64,000 nt of DNA from assembly GCA_023333565.1 (NCBI GenBank), contig JAJKFH010003260.1, positions 186,001 through 250,000 on the forward strand, in the 5' to 3' direction. The notes under the pieces were generated by a model. That model worked only from the letters and a program-made list of their open reading frames with translations, was not told the origin of the DNA and did not search any database. Shown here piece by piece: positions 43,901-49,299 of this stretch. Both the position numbers and the translations under genes were made by a program. Within the stretch, counting starts at the first letter, position 1. Each line of letters begins with the position of its first letter. Source of the stretch: Puffinus mauretanicus. Taxonomy: Eukaryota > Chordata > Aves > Procellariiformes > Procellariidae.

Positions 43901-46900
43901 TACATTTCAATCTGCTACAATGATCAGAAAGTTGGCAATACACAGAATCAAAGCTTGATGAAATAAGTAACTTCAAGAGAGCAGGCAGGAAAGGATGGTA
44001 GCTGATGATGCATTTTTTATTGTGATTTCTGCTCTATCTACTGACTATCTATGCCAAGATAAAGCAATATTTTTAAACAAGCAGTTTTCCATACTCAGAG
44101 AATTATTTGTCTCTTGAAATGGAAAAAACCCAAAACAACAAAATGGACATGTGGAACCCTGTTTAGAAGACATCCTTCATACTGAAGTGACATTAACACA
44201 AGCTAGATATGTAGCTTGACCAAAGGCGGCTTCCGTTGTTGCTTTTTAAAAAGGTACCCAACATCTCATGGGATTTGAGCTTTTCACCTACTGATAATGC
44301 TTTGACAGTTTCCCCAGCTGGCCTGTTGCAGTATGCCTGTTTGCTCTTCTGAAGATAACGCCTCCAAAAATTGCACAGAATTTCATCCTGATAAATACAA
44401 ATGGACAGTGATTAGTGCAAAGTTTACAAGATCATTAATTGCTGAGAGAACAGACTGTAATTTCTAACTCAGGAATCTGAATAATGTTCCAGCTCTAATT
44501 TTATTAACTGTGATTTATAAACTATGTTTTAAAATTACCAGAGAAACTAAGTTTGTTTTCATATGCTTAATGTTTTTAAACAGGGAGTTGTTCAATTCAC
44601 TTTAAAAATTACAATCTTTTTACATAACACCCCCATTACACACTCAGCGTGTAGAACTCACACCGACATCTACATACCTTCATTTGTGGACATACTCCTA
44701 ATGCTTCCAAAGCTTCAGCTTGTTTCTTGAGCACAAGCTGAAAGCCTTCACAAACATACCATTCACAGTCTCCATCTAAGTTTAAAAAAAAAAAAAAGCA
44801 TGGTTTTTTTGTTTGTACTGTTTTGGGTTTTTTTTTAACCTTATGCACACTTATTTCCACTTAATGTTCTGTTCTCTTGGTATCAGGACAGAGACATGTC
44901 TCTCTACTAAATAATTTCAGATCCTAGAGCATAGACCAGCTACACTGAACACTCCATTAACTTCCATTTATTCACAGCCTTAATCAAGAAGAAAAGCTAC
45001 TGAACAAGCACTGTTCTCCACACATTTCCCAAGAGTAACATATTACACTATAATTTCTAGTGTGGCAATCGAGTGGAGAGTTAAGTGACCAGTTTTAAAA
45101 TAACTGAGAACCTGTCATTAAAAAATGAAATACCACCATTTCTTTCTCATCCCCGGCACAGAAAACTGGAACACATTACGGTGGCGAGTCAGGCAAAAGA
45201 CAACCAATATCACCACGTTCTTTACCATTCTCTCCCACAGAATCATACAAACGAAAGAAACTTTCTCAGATATTCAGAGCTTCTAGCAAATCCCAGCACA
45301 ACATGAATTTCATAAGGAATGGGCCCTCTCCAATCAATTCATTATTCCCTCAAACTGCATAACATTTACTTTTCACCCTTACCTCTCTATATTTACAATT
45401 CCTTTTCTACAGGCTTTTGGTCTTCGAAATTTTCCCTTTATTTCTCAATTTCCTTTTCATTCCCTCCACACCTGTTCTTCATTTTTTTTCCTTCCAATCA
45501 CACCTTGCATCTCACCATCTTAGAAGTTATCTGCCCAAAGCTTCTGCCCTGCTTTAATGATGTTGGCTTTAACTGTTAACCACAGATACAGCTTACTCCT
45601 ATAAATGCATGAAAATAAGCTGCCATAGTATAACGTAACTGCGCTCACAGAAAGGACTGTATGAAGCTAAGGATTTCTTTCTTAGGAAGCCTGGGGGATG
45701 GCTAATGACCTTCCTAACAGGAGAAATAAAAAGCACGAAGTGGTACATAGCTGAGACTTTAGGAGCAATACAGGATAAAGATAAGTGGAGGTGTTAAGGT
45801 TGTTCCCCTTTTCACTCCTCCCTTCACTTCCCCACAACTGTTCTTTTCAAAGGAATGTAGTAATCCACTGCCACCGCACTAGAGCGAAGATAGGTCAGCG
45901 TACCAGAGACAAAGATAATCCCATTGCTTCATTTAGCATTGTAATGCATTTTTGCTTTTTGAAAGTGACCACAACAGTAAAACATCTATCCAGCCATCAC
46001 AGTACACATACATAGCTCCAGCAGCAGCCTTACCATAACATCCTTACAGCATATATCATCATACACAATGACTACTATTCTTTTGAATCATGAAATTAAA
46101 AGTACAAAAGTGACTCTGGATGAAAGATGTAATATTGGTTTAGCTATTGTAACTGCATGAAATCTCTTCCATGTAGGTTTGTGTGTAGGTTACAGTGCCA
46201 AGTACCTGCAAGCCAGACTGACATTCTAAGAGCTGGGTCACCGTCGCATCTCACTTACGAAGACAGACAACTTTTCTGGTTTTGTGATAGCCATCACAAG
46301 GAAGGAACAAAGGGATCACCACATCTGAATGCATGCCACCAGTATCTTCAGTGAGTATTGGCTTCCACAAATCAAAGTGGCAGTAAGTAACACATAGTTC
46401 AATGCAAAAAAAACCACCACCAGGCTCACAAAGGTCACCTGTGGCTCAGGAAGTCACCAAAGGTGACCACCTAAGGTGCTGACAGCATTTGAGGGGTATA
46501 TTTTGTTCCTGTTCTTACAGCCTTTCCTAGCTATCTGCTTTTGGCCACTGTCAAAGACATAATGGGCTAGGTGAACCATGACTGAACAGTCATTCTTATG
46601 CAAAACACAGAAGGAAACTCATACATACCAGTTTTTTCCTGCTTTCTTAAACCTTTGGAGATTGTCTGGATTCTTGTATTAGAAATAAATTCAGTGTTTA
46701 CAACTTCTCTAGTTCTCTGCAAAACAGGAATATATCTTAGCAAGGAAAAAAGCCAGGCCTAGCTTGCATAGATTGTCCCATCATAAAACGTAATGGAGGA
46801 ACTTGTTCAAATTTCCTGAACTAAAGGGAGACGGAACATTCTGAACTTTTCATTCAGAAATTGCAAAAATAGAAGATTACTATCCCGGACATACAGGTGA

Positions 46901-48236
46901 TATGCATCAAGGTTTGCCTACATTGGTACTGTATTGAAGTGCAGCAGTACCCAAGCAATACCTCTAAGGCATCTAGGCAGCATGCCGGCACTACAGCTAC
47001 AGCAACACAGCATCTTAAAATGGCTCATTTTAAATTTTGTGATTTCAAGGAACATTAGTATTAAACAGTCTCAAGTAAAGCATGAAAAAGGAAGAATCAC
47101 AATACTGCCTTTAACTCCTAATGCCAATAAAAAACCAAGAAACAATCAAAATAAACCTTTTCCAAGGCCAGTAGCTTAGCTTTTTACCTCGGTAACGTTG
47201 TGGCAAGATCTGCAATAAAATCTGCCTCCATCAGTGAGACCCCAGTTCACTTCTGAACATTGGGCACAGCGTTCATTAAAATCTCTCTAAAAGGGAAAAA
47301 AAAACCAAACAACAAAAACAATATTTCACATGTGTTCAAGTAAAACAAATGGCACTACCACTAGGCTACTGGACAGCTTTTGAGATTATTCATAGGGGAG
47401 AATATTTATGCCCTTTATGTTAGCTGTGGCTGATAACAAGTAATCATAGCATTTGCTATCAGTCATAGACAACTATGAACAAATAATTTTAGCTGGCAAG
47501 CATCAGCTCTTGTGTATGTGAACATTAGTATATGGGGAATAATAATCCACATCTAGCACACATGACATGGCTTGAAAAAAACCACCCATCAGAAACGGAA
47601 GCAGAGACAAAAAGCAGAGAGCAGGAGATGAAAATAAAAATAAATTTCTAGAACTGTGAAGAAATATATGCAGTGGAAGAAAGCCTGCACAAGCCGGTGA
47701 ACAGACGTGCTGGGAGAAAGGGAGACTTCCCAGAGAAACCGCAGGAGGAAGGAGAAAAGAGGGGAAACAACAGACTTTTAAAAAGTTTTTTTCAGAAGCC
47801 CCCCACACGAGCGTGCTGGGGACGGGCAGCTCCCTTCGGCCGGGGAAGACGGCTGGGGCACAGCCGCGGCCCCTCACCGGCCCCCGGCCGGGACAAAGCA
47901 CCTGCCCCCGGCAGCTGCCAAGCACCGAACACGCGGCTGCCGCGCTGAGGGGTCCGCGCAGGGCCTCGCCCGCCGCCTCCAGGCGCCGGCCGTGCCCGGC
48001 GGGCGGGGCGGGGCCGGGCCGGGCTGGGGCAGGCAGCGCCCAGCGGCGCCTCCGCTCTCCCGCCGGACCCCCCCACCCCACAGCCCGCAGCCGCTGAACA
48101 CCCGGCGGGGAAGCGCCTCCCACGCGGCCGCAGCCGCTGCGCTCCGCCAGCTCCCTCCGGCCCAGCGAAACCAGCCGCCCCCACCGTTCCCTGCGCCGCG
48201 GAGCCGCCCGGCCCCCACCGTGGCCTCCTCGTCCAT
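1763..48236 (-). CDS. TAF1B: TAF1B, RNA polymerase I-specific TBP-associated factor subunit B (14 of about 15 coding exons; 3' end outside the window)
   Basis: TAF1B is a subunit of SL1/TIF-IB (with TBP, TAF1A, TAF1C and TAF1D). It acts in the nucleolus at the rDNA promoter and is the Pol I counterpart of TFIIB. The call rests on colinear similarity to the remembered human protein across all exons: zinc ribbon with C13, C16, C31 and C34; the WYVCEGFQ block; [14 protein letters not shown]; the MTL-SDLLR block; [22 protein letters not shown]...[20 protein letters not shown]; and CFHGHSL-G. Exons on the minus strand: 48219-48236, 47188-47286, 46629-46716, 44678-44775, 44292-44387, 43542-43674, 39958-40114, 33362-33461, 10133-10280, 7793-7970, 7444-7490, 4567-4657, 4041-4111, 1763-1988. 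Phases match at all 13 junctions and no stop interrupts the 1550 coding bases. The last exon, about 70 codons in human, is not in the window. No break suggests a pseudogene. Confidence 0.97.
1989..4040 (-). other. TAF1B intron 13
   Basis: AT-rich intron. Apart from the decayed exon-13 copy at 3346-3505 it holds poly-purine and poly-pyrimidine runs and no recognisable repeat or gene. Short open frames at 3260-3532 and 3510-3790 look like chance. Confidence 0.6.
3346..3505 (-). pseudogene. Decayed duplicate of TAF1B exon 13 with flanking intron
   Basis: Minus-strand 3414 down to about 3346 aligns with exon 13 (4110 down to about 4043): both start TATCTGTGGA and share TTTTATTCA-CCAA and AAGTTCTT. 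The copy would read YLWKYG then EFYSTK, followed by a one-base deletion that shifts frame. The exon-13 acceptor GGTAG|G is replaced by CCCACT, so there is no AG, and the donor is not recognisable. Homology continues into the upstream intron: agtaatttctta, then cta-agcta, then taaaat, at about 3452-3498 and again at about 4173-4208. It is therefore a small genomic tandem duplication, now dead. Confidence 0.8.
4041..4111 (-). CDS. TAF1B: TAF1B exon 13 (residues 418-441)
   Basis: Acceptor AATGGTAG|GTATCT, donor AGAC|GTGAGT. It encodes [14 protein letters not shown] followed by a basic run KKSKVLKRR, which could act as a nuclear localisation signal. The first half matches human YLWKSEKPLYYS; the second half is much more basic than I recall for human. 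A dead second copy of this exon lies about 700 bp downstream in transcription. Confidence 0.93.
4567..4657 (-). CDS. TAF1B: TAF1B exon 12 (residues 388-417)
   Basis: Acceptor TTATTCAG|GTGGTT, donor GCCAA|GTAAGA. It encodes [12 protein letters not shown], then the charged [10 protein letters not shown] helix, matching human WFDFRKWYQIMKKAF and EEARAK. The final Lys codon is split with exon 13. Confidence 0.95.
4658..7443 (-). other. TAF1B intron 11
   Basis: About 2.8 kb of AT-rich sequence with poly-A runs at 6155 and 6601 and CA-rich stretches near 5985-6080. I see no exon, RNA gene or recognisable interspersed repeat. Confidence 0.6.
7444..7490 (-). CDS. TAF1B: TAF1B exon 11 (47 bp, residues 372-387)
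   Basis: Acceptor TTTTTTCAG|GTTACT, donor GAAG|GTACAT. A small exon that completes the split Trp codon (TG|G) and encodes [14 protein letters not shown], equivalent to the charged human NLAEKHNEKNKKD segment. It is too short to stand out as an open frame and was found from phase and similarity. Confidence 0.93.
7793..7970 (-). CDS. TAF1B: TAF1B exon 10 (residues 313-371)
   Basis: Acceptor TTAATCAG|ATGAAT, donor GAATG|GTAAGT. It encodes [21 protein letters not shown], and the conserved helix [22 protein letters not shown]. Compared with human, the segment between DFLTL and VKYDV differs in sequence, but the frame is intact. Confidence 0.96.
7971..10132 (-). other. TAF1B intron 9
   Basis: AT-rich intron with short A and T homopolymers. 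The plus-strand open frame 8467-8772 and the minus-strand frame 8329-8607 overlap each other, have no splice support, and look like chance. Confidence 0.6.
10133..10280 (-). CDS. TAF1B: TAF1B exon 9 (residues 264-312)
   Basis: Acceptor ATCTTTCAG|TCATGG, donor CCTG|GTAAAT. It encodes SWPVYEEVY, then [11 protein letters not shown], then [15 protein letters not shown], all strongly matching TAF1B cyclin-fold sequence. An overlapping open frame continues into the intron past the donor; that extension has no similarity to the family. Confidence 0.97.
10640..12345 (-). mobile_element. CR1 LINE, older subfamily, internally deleted
   Basis: On the minus strand the order is: the ORF2 linker between endonuclease and reverse transcriptase ([10 protein letters not shown] near 12240-12275, then [12 protein letters not shown]); the RT region with HGFVKGKSS near 11780; motif [12 protein letters not shown] near 11680-11715; motif C F-T-D-D at about 11581-11598; the C-terminal part; and a 3' UTR reaching about 10640. 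Stops and frameshifts are frequent. Motifs A and C lie only about 90 bases apart, so the motif B segment is deleted. The left boundary is approximate. Confidence 0.9.
12346..17111 (-). other. TAF1B intron 8, unique segment
   Basis: AT-rich sequence beginning with a poly-A run at 12380-12396. No TAF1B exon is missing here, since exons 8 and 9 join in phase. The only notable item is the plus-strand open frame at 15194-15535, listed separately. Nothing else is recognised. Confidence 0.6.
15194..15535 (+). other. Unrecognised open frame, 113 codons, antisense within TAF1B intron 8
   Basis: The frame has protein-like composition in its second half, with [25 protein letters not shown] and a final [10 protein letters not shown] before TAA. 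A pyrimidine-rich tract followed by AG lies at about 15299-15334, directly before the more protein-like part, and CAG|GTAATT follows the stop. I do not recognise a family. It could be a terminal exon, a fragment of a processed pseudogene, or chance in AT-rich DNA; chance is the default view. Confidence 0.2.
17112..17198 (-). mobile_element. CR1 3'-end fragment
   Basis: It begins on the plus strand with tcatagaatcatagaatcat, the reverse complement of the ATTCTATG-repeat 3' terminus of CR1. It continues with ggttggaaaagacctctaagatcatcgagtccaacc, and similarity ends near the caccaccatgcccacta sequence. It is therefore an extremely 5'-truncated insertion of under 100 bp in the sense orientation of TAF1B. 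Confidence 0.95.
17199..27136 (-). other. TAF1B intron 8, central segment
   Basis: About 10 kb of AT-rich, non-coding sequence. It contains a poly-G run at about 17839-17851, a poly-A run at about 18236-18256, and A-rich tracts near 27100-27125. Open frames such as 17405-17983 (minus) and the lysine-rich 25649-25942 (plus) have no family signature. I recognise no repeat family in this stretch. Confidence 0.55.
27137..28127 (-). mobile_element. CR1 LINE, 5'-truncated, with an inverted fold-back at its 5' end
   Basis: The left end carries the CR1 terminus (catagaatcatagaatag on the plus strand). The minus strand then encodes the ORF2 C-terminal region almost intact: [45 protein letters not shown] and [22 protein letters not shown]. 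It is younger-looking than the copy at 1-738. At about 28034-28080 it reaches the RT segment coding FINDI and FADDT. That same segment is then repeated in reverse complement at 28081-28127, giving a long hairpin. Confidence 0.95.
28034..28127. repeat. Inverted repeat (hairpin) made of duplicated CR1 RT sequence
   Basis: The left arm runs from ctgagggtgcactcgatcccac through tatgtcattgatgaa. The right arm is its reverse complement, from cttcatcaatgacata through gtgggatcgagtgcacgctcag. There is one mismatch near the outer end and a four-base gap (the right arm has an extra gaca). The loop is about a dozen bases. Each arm codes the same CR1 [15 protein letters not shown] segment, on opposite strands. 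Confidence 0.93.
28128..30069 (-). other. TAF1B intron 8, segment between two CR1 copies
   Basis: AT-rich non-coding sequence with poly-A runs at about 28295 and 28680 and a short TG run near 28627. No exon, RNA gene or further repeat family is recognised. Confidence 0.55.
30070..30485 (-). mobile_element. CR1 LINE fragment, old and diverged
   Basis: Starts near gaatcatagcatacttgaggttggaagg, a diverged CR1 3' end. It continues through CR1 3' UTR blocks (ctcagggttgtgtccagtcaggttttg, caaagatgcggactccac, cctgctccagcgttcagtcatgcttacagtaaaaaag), then aaccccagctctctcagcctctccttgtatgac. Divergence and indels make it one of the oldest copies here. It is in sense orientation to TAF1B. Confidence 0.88.
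30486..33361 (-). other. TAF1B intron 8, 5' segment
   Basis: AT-rich intron sequence with A/T homopolymers at 30721-30736 and 31801-31811. Short open frames at 31301-31537 and 31894-32260 show no family features. Nothing else is recognised. Confidence 0.55.
33362..33461 (-). CDS. TAF1B: TAF1B exon 8 (residues 230-263)
   Basis: Acceptor AATGCAG|GTTTGT after a long poly-T, donor GAG|GTAATT. The AG|G split codon gives Arg. It encodes [18 protein letters not shown], a signature block of TAF1B. It is isolated by 6.5 kb on the 5' side and 23 kb on the 3' side. Confidence 0.96.
34130..34150. repeat. (TA)n microsatellite
   Basis: About ten uninterrupted TA units directly before aaagatggggc, inside TAF1B intron 7. 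Such tracts vary in length between individuals. Confidence 0.9.
34780..34870 (-). repeat. Possible tRNA-derived SINE relic
   Basis: The minus strand reads TGGTGATTAGGGCACTGGAC, resembling a class II (Leu/Ser-like) tRNA A-box region. About 65 bases later comes AAGCGAATCC, close to the B-box consensus GGTTCGANTCC. The spacing fits a tRNA with a long variable arm, but stems do not pair well. It could be an old amniote SINE head or coincidence. Confidence 0.3.
37950..38050 (-). repeat. Possible very old CR1 3' UTR relic
   Basis: The plus strand contains gttctccaggttctgaatcattttcatggatcttttctgcag. This resembles the conserved CR1 block that reads as ctgatcattttcatggccctcctctgga in the other copies of this window. 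No tail or coding part can be traced on either side, so the assignment is weak. Confidence 0.35.
39958..40114 (-). CDS. TAF1B: TAF1B exon 7 (residues 178-229, start of the cyclin-fold region)
   Basis: Acceptor AACCCAAG|AAAGCA, donor TTAAG|GTATGA. The split codon G|AA gives Glu. It encodes TSVCSGS, a basic KNQKEKLRM piece, and then [19 protein letters not shown] ending in TLSDLLR. The last part is the first helix pair of the TFIIB-like N-terminal cyclin fold in this family. The acceptor's pyrimidine tract lies a little upstream of an A-rich stretch. Confidence 0.95.
40115..43541 (-). other. TAF1B intron 6
   Basis: AT-rich 3.4 kb intron. The part around 41100-41420 is locally richer in GC (short open frames on both strands), with no recognisable product. 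Overlapping minus-strand frames at 42531-43151 are phenylalanine-rich and reflect plus-strand A-rich sequence. No repeat family is recognised. Confidence 0.55.
43542..43674 (-). CDS. TAF1B: TAF1B exon 6 (residues 134-177, acidic/serine-rich linker)
   Basis: Acceptor AACACAG|GTATGT, donor CTCAG|GTAGGA, starting in phase 0 and ending in phase 1. The encoded segment is rich in Ser, Glu and Asp ([10 protein letters not shown], then SLSESEGD) and matches the poorly conserved human linker mainly through the S-EPE core. It is probably a disordered connection between the N-terminal modules and the cyclin folds. Confidence 0.9.
44292..44387 (-). CDS. TAF1B: TAF1B exon 5 (residues 102-133)
   Basis: Acceptor TTTATCAG|GATGAA. 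It encodes [15 protein letters not shown] and then a divergent tail. The donor is ambiguous: TCA|GTAGGTGAAA contains two GT sites four bases apart. Only the first (exon ending at 44292) keeps frame with exon 6, so I chose it. Confidence 0.92.
44678..44775 (-). CDS. TAF1B: TAF1B exon 4 (residues 69-101)
   Basis: Acceptor AAACTTAG|ATGGAG, donor AAG|GTATGT. The split first codon (G|AT) gives Asp. It encodes the highly conserved WYVCEGFQ motif followed by [12 protein letters not shown]. An open frame runs past both splice sites, but only this part matches TAF1B. Confidence 0.96.
44776..46628 (-). other. TAF1B intron 3
   Basis: Non-coding intron of 1.85 kb with poly-A and poly-T runs next to exon 4 and pyrimidine-rich plus-strand sequence at 45400-45500. 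No additional exon is needed, because exons 3 and 4 join in phase. Confidence 0.6.
46629..46716 (-). CDS. TAF1B: TAF1B exon 3 (residues 40-68, phase 1 end)
   Basis: Acceptor TTTTGCAG|AGAACT, donor ACTG|GTATGT. It encodes a basic segment containing EVVNT and KGLRKQEKT, equivalent to the human stretch between the zinc ribbon and the WYVCEGFQ block. This is the region modelled as B-reader-like in TFIIB-family factors, an assignment based on family knowledge only. Confidence 0.95.
47188..47286 (-). CDS. TAF1B: TAF1B exon 2 (zinc ribbon, residues 7-39)
   Basis: Acceptor TTTTAG|AGAGAT follows a poly-T tract, and the donor is GAG|GTAAAA; both junctions are in phase 0. The exon encodes the whole RRN7-type zinc ribbon: CAQC, then WGLTD, then YCRSCHN, giving ligands C13, C16, C31 and C34, with H35 adjacent. 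This is the most diagnostic piece of the gene and matches the TFIIB-related ribbon of TAF1B/Rrn7. Confidence 0.97.
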
Positions 48237-48620
48237 GCCGGCTGCCGCCCCGGGGCCCACACCATGGCAACCGCGCCGAGCGCCGGCACTGCGGGCCGGC
48301 CTGGAAACGGCAGCCCTGGCACTTGCGTTCCGGGCCCGCCGCGGGCCTGGGCACCCCCGGCCCGGCTGCCTTTGTCGAGCCTGTCCCCGGCTGGGGGACC
48401 GCCACCTCCCGCCCTACCGGCTGCTCCGGGCGCCCCTGGGTCCCGCCCCGTCCCCCCATCTCCCCTGGCCGGAGAGCTCTTGGCGGAGCGGCTGGAAGGC
48501 GCTGAGGGACCCCTGTGCTCCGGCGCCGCTTGGGGTGGCGACAGGCCCGGGGCGCTGGCCAGAGGGCCCGCACGGGCCCCGGGAGGAGAGCAAGGCCCCG
48601 AAGGGGCACGGGGCCCTTTC
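47800..48620 (-). promoter_or_regulatory. CpG island promoter and 5' end of TAF1B
   Basis: This stretch is very GC-rich and dense in CG dinucleotides, while the flanks are AT-rich. It contains exon 1, the first part of intron 1, and several GC-box-like runs (for example around 48001-48025 and 48440-48455). It has no TATA box at a useful distance from the start codon, as expected for a housekeeping CpG-island promoter. The transcription start site cannot be fixed from sequence alone. Long open frames on both strands here come from the high GC content. Confidence 0.85.
48219..48236 (-). CDS. TAF1B: TAF1B exon 1 (coding part, residues 1-6)
   Basis: This encodes only MDEEAT, ending at an ACG|GTGGGG donor in phase 0. 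The human protein also begins with a short acidic leader before the zinc ribbon, which supports this ATG. The context GGCATGG has G at -3 and +4. A GTG-initiated extension upstream is not credible in a vertebrate gene. The exon lies inside the CpG island. Confidence 0.88.
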
Positions 48621-48621
48621 C

Positions 48622-49299
48622 CTCTGAGGGGACATGGGCGCGTCCCCGCTGAGGTGGCACGGGGTGCTTCACCTCTGAGGGGACGTGCGGCGCTTCACTG
48701 AGGGGACGTGGGTGCTTCACCTCTGAGGGGACAGGGGTGCTTCCCCTCTGAGGGGATGTGGGGCGCTTAACTGAGGGGACATGGGTGCTTCACCTGTGAG
48801 GGGTCGTGGGGCGATTAACTGAGGGGACATGGGTGCTTCACCTGTGAGGGGTCGTGGGGCGATTAACTGAGGGGACATGGGTGCTTCACCTCTGAGGGGT
48901 CGTGGGGCGATTAACTGAGGGGACATGGGTGCTTCCCCTCTGAGGGGTCGTGGGGCGATTAACTGAGGGGACATGGGTGCTTCCCCTCTGAGGGGACGTG
49001 GGGCGATTAACTGAGGGGACATGGGTGCTTCACCTCTGAGGGAACATGGGGCGCTTAACTGAGGGGACATGGGTGCTTCACCTGTGAGGGGTCGTGGGGC
49101 GATTAACTGAGGGGACATGGGTGCTTCACCTCTGAGGGGACGTGGGGCGATTAACTGAGGGGACATGGGTGCTTCCCCTCTGAGGGGACGTGGGGCGATT
49201 AACTGAGGGACATGGGGGTGCTTCACTTCTGAGGGGACACGGGTGCTGCACCTAAGAGGGGACATTGAGCACTTCACTGAGGGGACATGGGTGCTTCTC
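48622..49299. repeat. GC-rich minisatellite, 48-bp unit made of two diverged 24-bp halves
   Basis: Ten near-identical units start at 48771 and recur every 48 bases (48819, 48867 and so on to 49203), with degenerate units on both sides. Each unit has two related halves, one containing gaggggacatgggtgctt and one containing gaggggtcgtggggcg. A five-unit block is duplicated: about 48825-48965 resembles 49065-49205 at an offset of 240. Because 48 is a multiple of three, the minus strand reads as a 16-residue repeat without stops, which is a by-product and not evidence of a protein. It begins about 390 bases upstream of the TAF1B ATG. Confidence 0.95.

Noticed and set aside
48234..48260. N-terminal extension of TAF1B from a GTG at 48260
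   Set aside because: GTG initiation is not expected, and the ATG at 48236 gives a leader of the same length as the human protein.
47992..48627. 211-codon plus-strand open frame suggesting a divergent gene at the promoter
   Set aside because: Several overlapping frames on both strands are open here for the same compositional reason. The encoded sequence is Pro/Ala/Arg-rich with no recognisable family.
47503..48720. 405-codon minus-strand open frame across the TAF1B CpG island
   Set aside because: Its length comes from high GC content and lack of TAA/TAG. It runs through exon 1, intron 1 and AT-rich sequence, with no domain, and the TAF1B exons use another structure.
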